A stretch of 35,459 nucleotides of DNA, from the NCBI RefSeq assembly GCF_023740735.1, contig NZ_JAMRXH010000009.1, positions 1 through 35,459 on the forward strand, written 5' to 3'. Below, piece after piece: positions 7,998 to 15,860 of this stretch (position 1 is the first letter of the stretch; each line of letters opens with the position of its first letter). The notes beneath the pieces are model-generated. The model saw only the letters and a list, made by a program, of their open reading frames with translations. It made no database searches and had not been told where the DNA came from. This DNA is from Nocardia sp. CDC159 (lineage in GTDB: Bacteria; Actinomycetota; Actinomycetes; Mycobacteriales; Mycobacteriaceae). The position numbers were made by a program, and so were the translations under genes.

Positions 7998-9977
7998 GTG
8001 GACGAGATCGCCTTCGGTGTGCTCGGGCCGGTCACGGCCCGGGGTGGCGACGGCGCCGCGCTCGGCCTGCGCGGTCCCCGGCATCGGGCGGTGCTGGCCC
8101 GGTTGATCGTTGCTCGCCGACGCGTGGTTCCGGTCGCGCGGCTGGTGGCGGACCTGTGGGAGGAGCCGCCGACCGGTGCGGTCGGTGCGGTGCAGACCTT
8201 CGTCGCCGATCTGCGCCGGGTGCTGGAGCCGGATCGCCCGCGCCGCGCCCCGGCCCGGTTGCTGGTCACCGAGGGGCCCGGCTACGCGCTGCGCGCCGCA
8301 CCGGATGCCGTGGACGCCTGGCGCTTCGAGGCCGAGGTGCGCGCCGCGGCCGACCTGCCGCCCGCGCGGGCGCTGGAGCTGACCGAGCGAGCCCTGGGTC
8401 GGTGGCGCGGTCCGTCGTATGCCGAACTGGCACCGGCGGATTGGTTGCGGGCCGAGCGCTCCCGGCTGGCGGAGCTGCGCGCGCAGGCGATCGAGCGGCA
8501 GGCCGAGGCCCGGCTGACGCTGGGCGCGGCGGCCGCGGCGATACCGGATCTGGACGAGCACGTGCGCACGCGGCCGGAACGGGAATCGGCCTGGGAACTG
8601 CTCGCGTTGGCGCTGTATCGCGCCGGGCGGCAAGCCGATGCGCTCGAGATGCTGCGCCGCGCCCGGGCCGCGCTGGCCGATCGGCTCGGACTCGATCCCG
8701 GTCCGCGGCTGCGCCGACTGGAGGCCGATATCCTCGCGCACGATCCACGCCTGGATCCGCCCGTTCCGCAGACGGCGGCGGCGCGGGTGTGGAACGCGAC
8801 CGCGGCGGCCTACGACCGCGTCGTCTCCGCCGGTGCCCGGGCGCGTTTGGATTCGACCGTCGGCCTGCTGCGCGATCTCGCGGTCACCGGAGGCGGCGGT
8901 CTCGAGGCGGCCCGTGAACAGCGCCCGGCCGCCATCGCGGCCGCCGAGGAGTTCGGCGATCCCGAGCTGACCGCACGGGTGATCGGGGCCTACGACGTCC
9001 CCGCGATCTGGACCCGCAGCGACGATCCGGTGCAGGCCGGGCGTATCGTCGCCGCCGCCGAGCGCACCCTCGCGGCGTTACCGGCGGACCGCTCGCGCGA
9101 CGCGGTCCGCTGCCGCCTGCTCGCCACCATCGCCCTGGAGACGCGCGGCAGCCGGTCACCACGCGGACCGCGGGCCGCCCGGCAGGCCGAGGAGATCGCC
9201 CGCCGCCTCGACGAGCCCGCACTGCTCGCCTTCGCGCTCAACGGCACCTTCATGCAGTCGTGCACCCGCGCCGGATACGCGGCCCGCCGCGACGAGATTG
9301 GCGCGGAGCTGGTCGAATTGGCCGCCCGGCACGATCTGCCGACCTTCGAGATCCTCGGCCACCTGATCCGCGTCCAGGCCCGCGGCGCGCTCGCGGACTA
9401 CGCCACGGCCGACCGGCACGCCGCCGCCGCGGACCGGCTCGCCGAGCGCGACGAGCGGCCGCTGACCACCGTCTTCACCGAGTGGTATCGCGCGCTGCGT
9501 ACGGCCGCCACCGGTCGCTCGGGCGCGGCCGAACTCGCCTACCGAAACGCGGCAGCGCGGCTCGTCGGCGCGGGCATGCCCGGTGTGGAGCGTGGTCTGC
9601 TGCCTCTGGCGCTGCTGTGCGTGCGGCTGTCGGACCCGTCCGGCTCCGCCCTCGAAGCGGCCGAACACGTTGACCTGCAACAAGATTGGGGACCCTACCG
9701 GCCCTGGGGCGAACCCTTCGCCCTGCTGGGCGAGGGCCGGATCGCCGAGGCGGGCGCGGCACTGCGCGCCCTCGCCGAACCCCCGGCCGATCTGATGTAC
9801 GAGGCGCTCACCTGCCTCGAGGCGGCCGCCGCGCTGGCGGCCGGGGAGCGAACGGTGCTGCGGCGAGCCCACACTCGACTGCTGCCCGCCGCGGGGGAGT
9901 GCGCGGCGGGCAGCGGGCTGGTCACGGTGGGACCGGTCCGGCGCTGGCTCACCGCCATCGAGAGCGCCCTCGAATAG
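7998..9977 (+). CDS. AfsR/SARP-family transcriptional activator without NTPase domain
   Basis: The 659-residue protein starts with an OmpR-type winged-helix DNA-binding domain (about 1-95, FGVLGPV through GPGYAL). A bacterial transcriptional activation domain follows (about 98-245, WRFEAEVR through the LGLDPGPRLRRLEADIL end motif). The rest (about 260-659) is all-helical and Ala/Arg-rich and looks like TPR-type repeats. No Walker A or NB-ARC motif is present, unlike full AfsR proteins. Its position, divergent from the dehalogenase-like hydrolase, suggests it controls that gene and perhaps the synthetase pair beyond it. The GTG start has no Shine-Dalgarno sequence. Confidence 0.88.
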   Translation: MDEIAFGVLGPVTARGGDGAALGLRGPRHRAVLARLIVARRRVVPVARLVADLWEEPPTGAVGAVQTFVADLRRVLEPDRPRRAPARLLVTEGPGYALRAAPDAVDAWRFEAEVRAAADLPPARALELTERALGRWRGPSYAELAPADWLRAERSRLAELRAQAIERQAEARLTLGAAAAAIPDLDEHVRTRPERESAWELLALALYRAGRQADALEMLRRARAALADRLGLDPGPRLRRLEADILAHDPRLDPPVPQTAAARVWNATAAAYDRVVSAGARARLDSTVGLLRDLAVTGGGGLEAAREQRPAAIAAAEEFGDPELTARVIGAYDVPAIWTRSDDPVQAGRIVAAAERTLAALPADRSRDAVRCRLLATIALETRGSRSPRGPRAARQAEEIARRLDEPALLAFALNGTFMQSCTRAGYAARRDEIGAELVELAARHDLPTFEILGHLIRVQARGALADYATADRHAAAADRLAERDERPLTTVFTEWYRALRTAATGRSGAAELAYRNAAARLVGAGMPGVERGLLPLALLCVRLSDPSGSALEAAEHVDLQQDWGPYRPWGEPFALLGEGRIAEAGAALRALAEPPADLMYEALTCLEAAAALAAGERTVLRRAHTRLLPAAGECAAGSGLVTVGPVRRWLTAIESALE

Positions 9978-10029
9978 TCGGCGACCTCGGATGTCTTGGG
10001 TCACAAGGTATATCAATCGGCCATCACCG

Positions 10030-10043
10030 CACGTCATGACGTG
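10030..10043. promoter_or_regulatory. Perfect 14-bp palindrome upstream of the secreted-protein gene
   Basis: CACGTCATGACGTG is fully self-complementary. It is 155 bp upstream of the next start and 53 bp after the SARP stop. Palindromes of this kind are usual operator sites; the protein that would bind is unknown. Confidence 0.35.
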
Positions 10044-10103
10044 TTTAGCCGCGCCTTAACAACCCCACGCGCGCAAGCCGTTTCAGTACGCTGACCATCG
10101 CAC

Positions 10104-10129
10104 ACCCCCGCCGCACCGGTGCCGGGGGT
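10104..10129 (+). terminator. Possible rho-independent terminator of the SARP gene
   Basis: ACCCCCG and CGGGGGT pair around a 12-nt loop that itself holds the palindrome GCACCGGTGC. A short tct follows instead of a true U-tract, so terminator activity is uncertain. Confidence 0.4.
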
Positions 10130-10198
10130 CTCTTGCGAGCACCGGGCCGATCGGGTGCCGGTCGCGAATGTCGTTATGTGGGAAAGGATATCGATCTG

Positions 10199-10639
10199 AT
10201 GAGGGCGCGGCGTGTGTTGGCGGGATTGGTGTCGGCGGTTACCGCGGTGCTGCTGTCCGGAATGGCGGCGACCCCGGCGCAAGCCGATCCGCTGCCGCAG
10301 TTCACCACGATCGGCACCACGCTCTACACCTTCGGCAACGCGAATCTGTGTGCCGGAGCGATCGATCTGGCTCTGGAGGCGACCCCGCATCTGCCCGGCC
10401 ACGTCCTGGCACATGTGACACCGCGCGGCTACCTCGGCGGGCGGTGCGGCAATCAGGTGAAGCTGGGCTGGGTGGGTTCGGCGGGTCTGCACACCCAGGA
10501 TGTGTACGTCGAGGCGGGCGCGGCGCCGGGCGACACCGTCACCGTGGACCTGTGGGTCGGATCGGGGCCGGGCAAGGTCATGGCGGTCAGCTGGCCGATC
10601 CGGGGGACGTTCGCCGAGTGGTATCTGCTGGTGCCCTGA
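10199..10639 (+). CDS. Small secreted protein of unknown function
   Basis: The 146-residue precursor has a clear Sec signal peptide: MRARR, a hydrophobic core LAGLVSAVTAVLL, and a cleavage site after PAQA (about residue 30). The mature part is about 116 residues, beta-rich by composition, with two cysteines (NLCAG and GRCGN) that could form one disulfide. ATG 10199 is preceded by AAGGA about 10 nt upstream. A longer in-frame start at 10133 would bury the signal peptide. It stands alone between a SARP regulator and a convergent MerR gene. I do not recognise a domain. Confidence 0.8.
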   Translation: MRARRVLAGLVSAVTAVLLSGMAATPAQADPLPQFTTIGTTLYTFGNANLCAGAIDLALEATPHLPGHVLAHVTPRGYLGGRCGNQVKLGWVGSAGLHTQDVYVEAGAAPGDTVTVDLWVGSGPGKVMAVSWPIRGTFAEWYLLVP

Positions 10640-10656
10640 TTCGACCGGCGGCGACG

Positions 10657-11079
10657 CTAACCGTTTTCGGTGAGCAGATCCGTGATCGGAGTACCCGCCA
10701 GGAGCTGGTCGAGCCCGGCGGTCATCGTGGGGCACTCCTGGGCCGGATGTTCGGCGGGGCAGTTGCGCGCGTGCGTGAGGAAGCGCTGGGCGAGCCGCGC
10801 CCGGGCGATGATCTCGTCGAGCTCCTCGACCTGCCGGTCGAGGAGCTCGCGCCATTGCGGACCGGGTGCGTCGAGGACGGCCGCGGCCGTCTCCAGTGAC
10901 AGCCCCAGGCTCTGCGCGAGTTTGACGAAGGCCAGCCGCCGCAACTGCTCCGGCCCGTACATCCGCTTCCCGCCCCGGCGCCCGCTGGGCCGCACCAGTC
11001 CGCGTTCGTCGTAGTACCGCAGCGCCGAGGCCGCCAGCCCGAGCCGGGCCGCCGCCTCTCCGATCGAAATCAGATCCAT
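10657..11079 (-). CDS. MerR-family transcriptional regulator
   Basis: The 140-residue protein has the N-terminal MerR winged helix (ISIGEAAARLGLAASALRYYDERGLV, residues 5-29) and a long dimerisation helix (about 75-105). The C-terminal effector region carries Cys107 and Cys116 with His111 between them (C-P-x-x-H-P-x-x-x-C-P). The cysteine spacing differs from the four-cysteine iron-sulfur site of SoxR and recalls the metal- or thiol-sensing loops of other MerR proteins. It is divergent from a methyltransferase gene and shares an operator-like region with it. ATG 11079 puts the helix-turn-helix at the usual position; longer starts add an atypical leader. Confidence 0.85.
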   Translation of the reverse strand: MDLISIGEAAARLGLAASALRYYDERGLVRPSGRRGGKRMYGPEQLRRLAFVKLAQSLGLSLETAAAVLDAPGPQWRELLDRQVEELDEIIARARLAQRFLTHARNCPAEHPAQECPTMTAGLDQLLAGTPITDLLTENG

Positions 11080-11087
11080 TTCCGCAT

Positions 11088-11118
11088 TTGACCTCAACCC
11101 GGCTTGAACCGCCAAGCT
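11088..11118 (+). promoter_or_regulatory. MerR-type promoter/operator of the methyltransferase gene
   Basis: TTGACC (11088-11093) is followed after 19 bp by CAAGCT (11113-11118). The overlong spacer holds the partial dyad CTCAA-N6-TTGAA (11093-11108). A 19-20-bp spacer with a central dyad is the hallmark of promoters untwisted by MerR activators. The adjacent regulator is the natural candidate. Confidence 0.45.
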
Positions 11119-11150
11119 GGCGAAGGACCCATCGCAGAAAGGGATTCGCC

Positions 11151-11771
11151 ATGAACGCACCGCACCCCCTCCCGGTCAACCATCACGCCGACCACCGCGG
11201 CTTCTCCGGCCCGCTGGGAACGGCCCTGGGCCTGTACATGTTCCTGGCCGGGCGGGGCCGCGCCCGCGCGATCGCCGACCTGGCCGCCGTCACCCCGTCC
11301 GACCACGTCGTCGACATCGGCTGCGGCTCCGGCGCCGCGGTCGCCGCCGCCGCCCGCCACGGCGCCCGCGTAACCGGCGTAGAACCCGCACCCGCCATGC
11401 TCCGCCTGGCCCGAACCCTGGTGCACGGCAAGCGAATTCGCTGGACACCCGGAACCGCGGAGAACCTCCCACTGGACGACGCCACCGCGACGATCGCCTG
11501 GGCGATCGCCACGATCCACCACTGGCCCGACGTCACCTCCGGCCTCACCGAGGCCCACCGCATCCTCACCCCCGGCGGCCGCTTCCTCGCCGTCGAACGC
11601 GCCACCCTCCCCCACGCCACGGGCCTGTCCAGCCACGGCTGGACCGAACCCCAGGCCCACTCCTTCGCCGACCAGTGCCGCGCCGCCGCCTTCACCGACG
11701 TGCACATCGACCACCACGACCTGGGCCGCTACGCCATCTGGGTCGTCCAGGCCCGCCGCCCGCTGAACTGA
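11151..11771 (+). CDS. Class I SAM-dependent methyltransferase
   Basis: The 206-residue protein has the SAM-binding motif I VVDIGCGSG (about 49-57) and motif II acid GVEPAPAML. It then has motif III-like ENLPLDDATATIAWAIATIHHW and the post-motif LTPGGRFLAVER, the pattern of the methyltransferase type 11 group. The substrate is not evident. A lead-in helix and FSGPLGTALGLYMFLAGRGRARAI cap the fold. ATG 11151 has AAAGGG 8 nt upstream. The gene is divergent from the MerR regulator and is probably its target. Confidence 0.85.
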   Translation: MNAPHPLPVNHHADHRGFSGPLGTALGLYMFLAGRGRARAIADLAAVTPSDHVVDIGCGSGAAVAAAARHGARVTGVEPAPAMLRLARTLVHGKRIRWTPGTAENLPLDDATATIAWAIATIHHWPDVTSGLTEAHRILTPGGRFLAVERATLPHATGLSSHGWTEPQAHSFADQCRAAAFTDVHIDHHDLGRYAIWVVQARRPLN

Positions 11772-11810
11772 GAAACCGGTGCGAGTCCCATCTGGACCCG
11801 CACCGGTTTC
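11772..11810. terminator. Bidirectional terminator between methyltransferase and fadE23
   Basis: A perfect 12-bp stem, GAAACCGGTGCG with its complement, starts at the base after the methyltransferase stop. An inner GTCC/GGAC stem extends the hairpin. It lies between convergent genes and 15 bp from the fadE23 stop, so it can serve both strands. Confidence 0.8.
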
Positions 11811-11825
11811 CCGTTGTGCCCCTTG

Positions 11826-13064
11826 TTACTTCAGCTTGTCACTCGACAGCCCCAGCACCCGCCGGGCGACGATGAGCTGCTGGATCTGCTGGGTGCCCTC
11901 GAAGATGTCGAGGATCTTCGAATCGCGGCCCCACTTCTCCAGCAGCGTGCGCTGGGAGTAGCCGATGGTTCCGGCCAGTTCGACGGCCTTGAGGGTGACG
12001 TCGGTGCCCATGCGACCGGCCTTGGCCTTGGACATGGAGGCTTCCAGGGAGTTGGGCTTCTTGTTGTCGGCCATCCAGGCGGCGCGCAGCGACAGCAGGT
12101 AGGCGGCCTCCCAATCGGCTTCCAGGCGAAGGAATTCCGCGGCGGCGGCGTGTTGGTCGTTGGCGGGCTTGTCGTAGTCGATCTCGACACCGGCGCCGGA
12201 GAGGATCTTGCGCAGTTCCTCGAGGGCGGCGCGGCCGACACCGACGGCCATGGCGGCCACCAGCGGGCGGGTGTTGTCGAAGGTCTGCATGACCCCGGCA
12301 AAACCCTTCTCCACGTTGACCTCCGGGCTGCCGAGGATGTTGTCCTTCGGAATCCGGCAGTCCTCGAGGCGCAGTTCGGCGGTGTCGGAGGCCTTGATGC
12401 CCAGCTTGTGCTCGAGGCGAGCGACGGTGAGGCCCTTGGCATCCCGCGGCACCACGAACGACTTGATGGCGGCGCGGCCCTTGGTCTTGTCGACCGTCGC
12501 CCACACCACGATGTGGGTGGCACGCGAGCCCGCGGTCACGAAGATCTTGGTGCCATTGAGCACCCACTCGTCACCGTCGAGCACCGCGGTGGTGGATACG
12601 GCCGCGGAGTCGGAACCGAACGACGGTTCGGTGATGGCCATGGCGGCCCACACCTTGCCGAAGCGGGCCAGCTGCTCGTCGGTGGCGACCGCGGCGATCG
12701 CGGCATTGCCCAGGCCCTGATAGGGAATCGACAGCATCAGGCCGACGTCGCCCCAGGAGGTCTCCAGGGCGTTCAGCAGCGCGGACATATTGCCGCCGTT
12801 GGAGTTTCCGAGCAGCTCGGTGGCGTGCGCGTCGGGCTCGGCGCCGTTCTCCTTGGCCTTACGGCCGCCGGTCGCACCGGATACGTCCTGTGCGCCGGAG
12901 TCGGCCAGGCCCTCGACCATGGCGGCCATGGTGTCCAGCTCGACCGGGTACTCGTGTTCGCCGAGGTCGTATTTGCGCGAGATCGGGCGGAAGATCTCCG
13001 ACGCGACCTGGTGGGCCTGATTGGCGCTGGCCCGCAGCTTCTTGGGGAGTTCGAGATTGATCAT
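11826..13064 (-). CDS. fadE23: Acyl-CoA dehydrogenase FadE23-like
   Basis: This 412-residue flavoprotein should introduce the trans-2 double bond into an acyl-CoA with FAD as cofactor. The FAD/substrate motifs AAMAITEPSFGSD (about 148 on) and WVLNGTKIFVTAG are present. The C-terminal DIFEGTQQIQQ carries the catalytic base Glu389. The N-terminal third has an inserted Gly/Ala-rich segment (SGATGGRKAKENG). It follows the other dehydrogenase gene by 25 bp on the same strand. The order and lengths (461 then 412 residues), beside hisN, match my recollection of M. tuberculosis fadE24-fadE23, which is the reason for the name. The start is supported by GGAG 8 nt upstream. Confidence 0.85.
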   Translation of the reverse strand: MINLELPKKLRASANQAHQVASEIFRPISRKYDLGEHEYPVELDTMAAMVEGLADSGAQDVSGATGGRKAKENGAEPDAHATELLGNSNGGNMSALLNALETSWGDVGLMLSIPYQGLGNAAIAAVATDEQLARFGKVWAAMAITEPSFGSDSAAVSTTAVLDGDEWVLNGTKIFVTAGSRATHIVVWATVDKTKGRAAIKSFVVPRDAKGLTVARLEHKLGIKASDTAELRLEDCRIPKDNILGSPEVNVEKGFAGVMQTFDNTRPLVAAMAVGVGRAALEELRKILSGAGVEIDYDKPANDQHAAAAEFLRLEADWEAAYLLSLRAAWMADNKKPNSLEASMSKAKAGRMGTDVTLKAVELAGTIGYSQRTLLEKWGRDSKILDIFEGTQQIQQLIVARRVLGLSSDKLK

Positions 13065-13089
13065 GAAAGTCTCCGTGAGTGAAGTCGGG

Positions 13090-14475
13090 TCAGACCAGAA
13101 CGATGCCCTCGGCCACGCCGATGGCCCGCAGATCGCGGTACCAGCGCTCGACCGGGTGCTCCTTGGTGAAACCGTGGCCGCCGAGTAATTGCACGCCGTC
13201 CAGGCCGATCTGCATGCCCTTGTCGGTGGCGAACTTCTTGGCCAGCGCGGCCTCGCGGGCGAAGGACAGACCCTGTTCCGCCCGGGAGGCGCCGCGTAGC
13301 GTGATCAGCCGCAGGCCGTCCAGCTCGATCGCGATATTGGCGACCATGAAGGCCACCGCCTGGCGATGCGCGATCGGCTCACCGAACGCCTCGCGCTCCT
13401 TCACATACGGAATCACGTAGTCCAGCACGGCCTGCCCGGTGCCGACGGCCAGCGAGGCCCAGCCCAGCCGGGCCAGCCGCACCGCGTCGGCGTAGTCCTC
13501 GGCATGCTGCGCGGCATCGCCGTCGCCGAGCAGGGCGTCGGTGGAGACCGCGACATTGTCCAGGATCAACCGGCCCAGACCCGCGGCGCGCAGGCCCATA
13601 CTCGGATCGGCCTCGATGATCACGCCGGGGGTGTCGGATTCGACGATGAAAAGCGCCGGGCGGCCGTCGAGTTCGGCGCCGACGATGAACAGCTCGGCGT
13701 CGCCCGCGGCCGGAACCAGGCTCTTGACACCGTTGAGGCGGTAGCCGCTCGGCGAGCGGGTGGCCTTGGTCTGCAACGCGAACGGATCGAACAGCGCCCG
13801 CGGCTCGGCGAGCACGACCGAGGACTGCGGGACGTTCTCACCGGTGAAGGCGCCGAGATAGGTCTTCTGCTGGGCGTCGGTACCCCACTGCGACAGGGCG
13901 ACCGCCACACCCGAGGGCGCCAGAATCGGCAGCGCCAGACCCATATCGCCGTGCGCGAGGGCCTCGGCGACCAGGGCGTTGGTGACCGCGCCCCGCTCGG
14001 TGGCCGCACCCTCGAGCTCCTCGGGCACGTTGATCAGCGTGATGCCCAGCTCGGCGGCGCGCTCGAGCAGATCGCGCGGGGCCTTGGCCGCGTTGTCGGC
14101 GTCGTAGGCGGCCGGGCGCAGGATCTCCTCGGCGAACTCGCGCACCGTCTCGACGATCATCTTCTGATCGTCGGTGGGGGTGAGGTCGAAGTAGTCCTTG
14201 GTCCGAGACTCGTTGGCGGGCAGCCGCTTCGGCTTGCCGCCCCCGGTGACCTTGCTGAACGCCCGGGTGGCCGCACCGAGGGTGCGGAAACCGGTCTTGG
14301 TGCCCTCGTAGGTGATCCGTTCGATGGGCTTGCGCAGCTTGTACTTCTCGGCGAGCTCCGACCCGGTGATGGTCGTCATGACCCGCATGGCCGCGCCCAT
14401 CCAGTCGCGCTTCTGCGGATTCAGGCCCACGGCGGAATCCGGACGTCGCTTCGTTGCGGTGTCTCGAGTGCTCAT
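13090..14475 (-). CDS. fadE24: Acyl-CoA dehydrogenase FadE24-like
   Basis: The 461-residue protein has an N-terminal extension of about 90 residues (KRRPDSAVGLNPQKRDW, TYEGTKTGFRTLGAATR) before the dehydrogenase fold that starts near YFDLTPTDDQ. Catalytic-domain features are VVLAEPRALFDPF, GYRLNGVKSLVPAAGDAELF and the closing GGHGFTKEHPVERWYRD. The protein ends five residues after Glu456, the position of the usual catalytic Glu. The weak match around that base, and the degenerate flavin motif, suggest it works as a heteromer with FadE23; paired FadE heterotetramers are known in mycobacteria. ATG 14475 is preferred; a GTG lies 6 bp upstream. Two palindromes overlap its promoter. Confidence 0.85.
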   Translation of the reverse strand: MSTRDTATKRRPDSAVGLNPQKRDWMGAAMRVMTTITGSELAEKYKLRKPIERITYEGTKTGFRTLGAATRAFSKVTGGGKPKRLPANESRTKDYFDLTPTDDQKMIVETVREFAEEILRPAAYDADNAAKAPRDLLERAAELGITLINVPEELEGAATERGAVTNALVAEALAHGDMGLALPILAPSGVAVALSQWGTDAQQKTYLGAFTGENVPQSSVVLAEPRALFDPFALQTKATRSPSGYRLNGVKSLVPAAGDAELFIVGAELDGRPALFIVESDTPGVIIEADPSMGLRAAGLGRLILDNVAVSTDALLGDGDAAQHAEDYADAVRLARLGWASLAVGTGQAVLDYVIPYVKEREAFGEPIAHRQAVAFMVANIAIELDGLRLITLRGASRAEQGLSFAREAALAKKFATDKGMQIGLDGVQLLGGHGFTKEHPVERWYRDLRAIGVAEGIVLV

Positions 14476-14518
14476 AATCACCAGTCTTCTCGGGTGTTGG
14501 GTGATCGGGTCCCAGCAT

Positions 14519-14555
14519 CTTACTGTCGAGTAAGTCTATCTTACTCCAGAGTAAG
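14519..14555. promoter_or_regulatory. Double operator of the fadE24-fadE23 operon
   Basis: Two 16-bp palindromes of form CTTACT-N4-AGTAAG lie at 14519-14534 and 14540-14555. The second is perfect over 7+7 bases. Their centres are 21 bp apart, so both face the same side of the helix. They overlap candidate -10 boxes on the minus strand (TAAGAT at 14517-14522, TAGACT at 14533-14538). This is the layout of a repressor site, most likely for a TetR-type regulator encoded elsewhere. Confidence 0.75.
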
Positions 14556-14693
14556 AACGCCGTCGAGCGCCAGCGTACAACGGGTGATCGCGAAACCGGC
14601 AAATCGCAGGTTGACCTGGGCTGTGCGCGGTACAGCCGACTATTCGCGGGCATAAAGGGCACCGGTCGGAGCCCGGGGCCGATAGCGTCGGGG

Positions 14694-15061
14694 GTGGGCG
14701 CGGCCGCCCGCCGCGGAGCCTCGAGGAGCTATTGGATGTACTGGGTCGCCGCGGTGTTCGCCTCCGTGCTGGCCGTCTTCGCCGACCGCTACGGCTATCA
14801 CCGTGACGAGCTGTACTTTCTCGCCGCGGGCAGACGTCTCGACTGGGGCTATGCCGACCAGCCGCCGCTGGTGCCGCTGCTCGCCCGGGCGATGGCGGCG
14901 ATCGATCCGAATTCGCTGGTGCTGCTGCGGATTCCGGCGATCGCGGCGGCGGTCGCCGTGGTGGCCTGCGCGGGCTGGATGGCGGGTGAGCTGCACGCCG
15001 CGCGCGCCCTGGTCGGAGCTGTGGCCCGGGCTGCGGCGTCTCGGCTGATCTCGCCCGCTGC
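14694..15061 (+). pseudogene. Truncated membrane glycosyltransferase (GT39/ArnT-like) remnant
   Basis: From ATG 14736 (AGGAG about 8 nt upstream) the frame reads a first membrane span, then RYGYHRDELYFLAAGRRLDWGYADQPPLVPLLAR. This is the characteristic first outer loop of actinobacterial GT39-type membrane glycosyltransferases. A second span (about residues 65-85) follows, and similarity fades near 15020. A complete enzyme would be over 450 residues; here only about 95 recognisable residues remain. The frame then runs open to 15266 but only antisense to hisN. A GTG at 14694 follows TAGCGT by 5 nt and could be a leaderless start. Loss of the 3' part must predate the present junction with hisN. 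Confidence 0.7.
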
Positions 15062-15847
15062 TCAGGGGCGCAGGCGCGCCAGGACCACGTCGTGGAGCAG
15101 CCCGTTCGTGGCGACCGCGCTGCCGCCATGCGGGCCCGCCGTGCCGTCGAGCGCCGTGAACCGGCCACCGGCCTCCCGCACCAGCACATCGAGCGGGGCC
15201 AGATCCCACAGCGACACCTCGGGTTCGCTGGCGATATCCACCGCGCCCTCGGCGAGCAGGCAGTAACTGAAGAAGTCGCCGTACCCGCGGGTGCGCCACA
15301 CCTCGTCGGTGAGGGCGACCAGCCGATCGCGCAGCCCGAGATCCCGCCACCCGGACAGGCTCGAGATGGCCAGACTGGCCGAGCCCAGCTCGCCCACGGC
15401 CGAGACCGAAATCTCCCGCGGCGCCCCGGATTCGAAGCGAGTCCACGCCCCCGCCCCCGTCGCGGCCCACCACCGCCGAGTCAGCGCCGGAGCGCTCACC
15501 ACCCCCACCACCGGTACCCCGTCCACGAGCAATGCGATCAGCGACGCCCACACCGGCACCCCGCGCACGAAGTTCTTCGTCCCGTCGATCGGATCGATCA
15601 CCCACTGCCGCCCCGCGAACTCCGCCGCCCCCCCGAATTCCTCGCCCAGCACGGCATCCCCACCCCGCTCCCGCTCCAAAACCCCCCGCAGCGCCTTCTC
15701 CACCGCCAGATCAGCATCCGACACCGGCGTGAGATCCGGCTTACTGTCCACCCGCAAATCGAGCGCCCCAAACCGAGCACGAGTAATCGCATCGGCCTCA
15801 TCGGCCAACCGCAAAGCCAGTTCGAGATCACGGGAATGCTCGGTCAC
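15062..15847 (-). CDS. hisN: Histidinol-phosphatase (inositol monophosphatase fold)
   Basis: The 261-residue protein belongs to the magnesium-dependent phosphatase superfamily: the GEE metal ligands at 68-70, DPIDGTKNF at 85-93 and the distal WDLAPLDVLVREAGG. The length and its place beside fadE24/fadE23 match Rv3137, the histidinol-phosphatase HisN of M. tuberculosis, so histidine synthesis (L-histidinol phosphate to L-histidinol) is the best call. A generic inositol or nucleotide phosphatase is the alternative. The GTG start at 15847 has no Shine-Dalgarno sequence and follows TAAGGT by 6 nt. The promoter region beyond the -10 box lies inside the inverted-repeat element at 15861-16165. Confidence 0.85.
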   Translation of the reverse strand: MTEHSRDLELALRLADEADAITRARFGALDLRVDSKPDLTPVSDADLAVEKALRGVLERERGGDAVLGEEFGGAAEFAGRQWVIDPIDGTKNFVRGVPVWASLIALLVDGVPVVGVVSAPALTRRWWAATGAGAWTRFESGAPREISVSAVGELGSASLAISSLSGWRDLGLRDRLVALTDEVWRTRGYGDFFSYCLLAEGAVDIASEPEVSLWDLAPLDVLVREAGGRFTALDGTAGPHGGSAVATNGLLHDVVLARLRP

Positions 15848-15853
15848 CCGCCC

Positions 15854-15859
15854 ACCTTA
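15854..15859 (-). promoter_or_regulatory. Predicted -10 box, leaderless hisN
   Basis: TAAGGT on the minus strand, 6 nt before GTG 15847. The sequence at the -35 distance belongs to the terminal inverted repeat of the neighbouring element. Confidence 0.45.
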
Positions 15860-15860
15860 A

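Noticed and set aside
11814..14655. Long plus-strand frames opposite fadE23 and fadE24
   Set aside because: Same antisense-shadow pattern. The minus-strand proteins have clear catalytic motifs and ribosome-binding sites.
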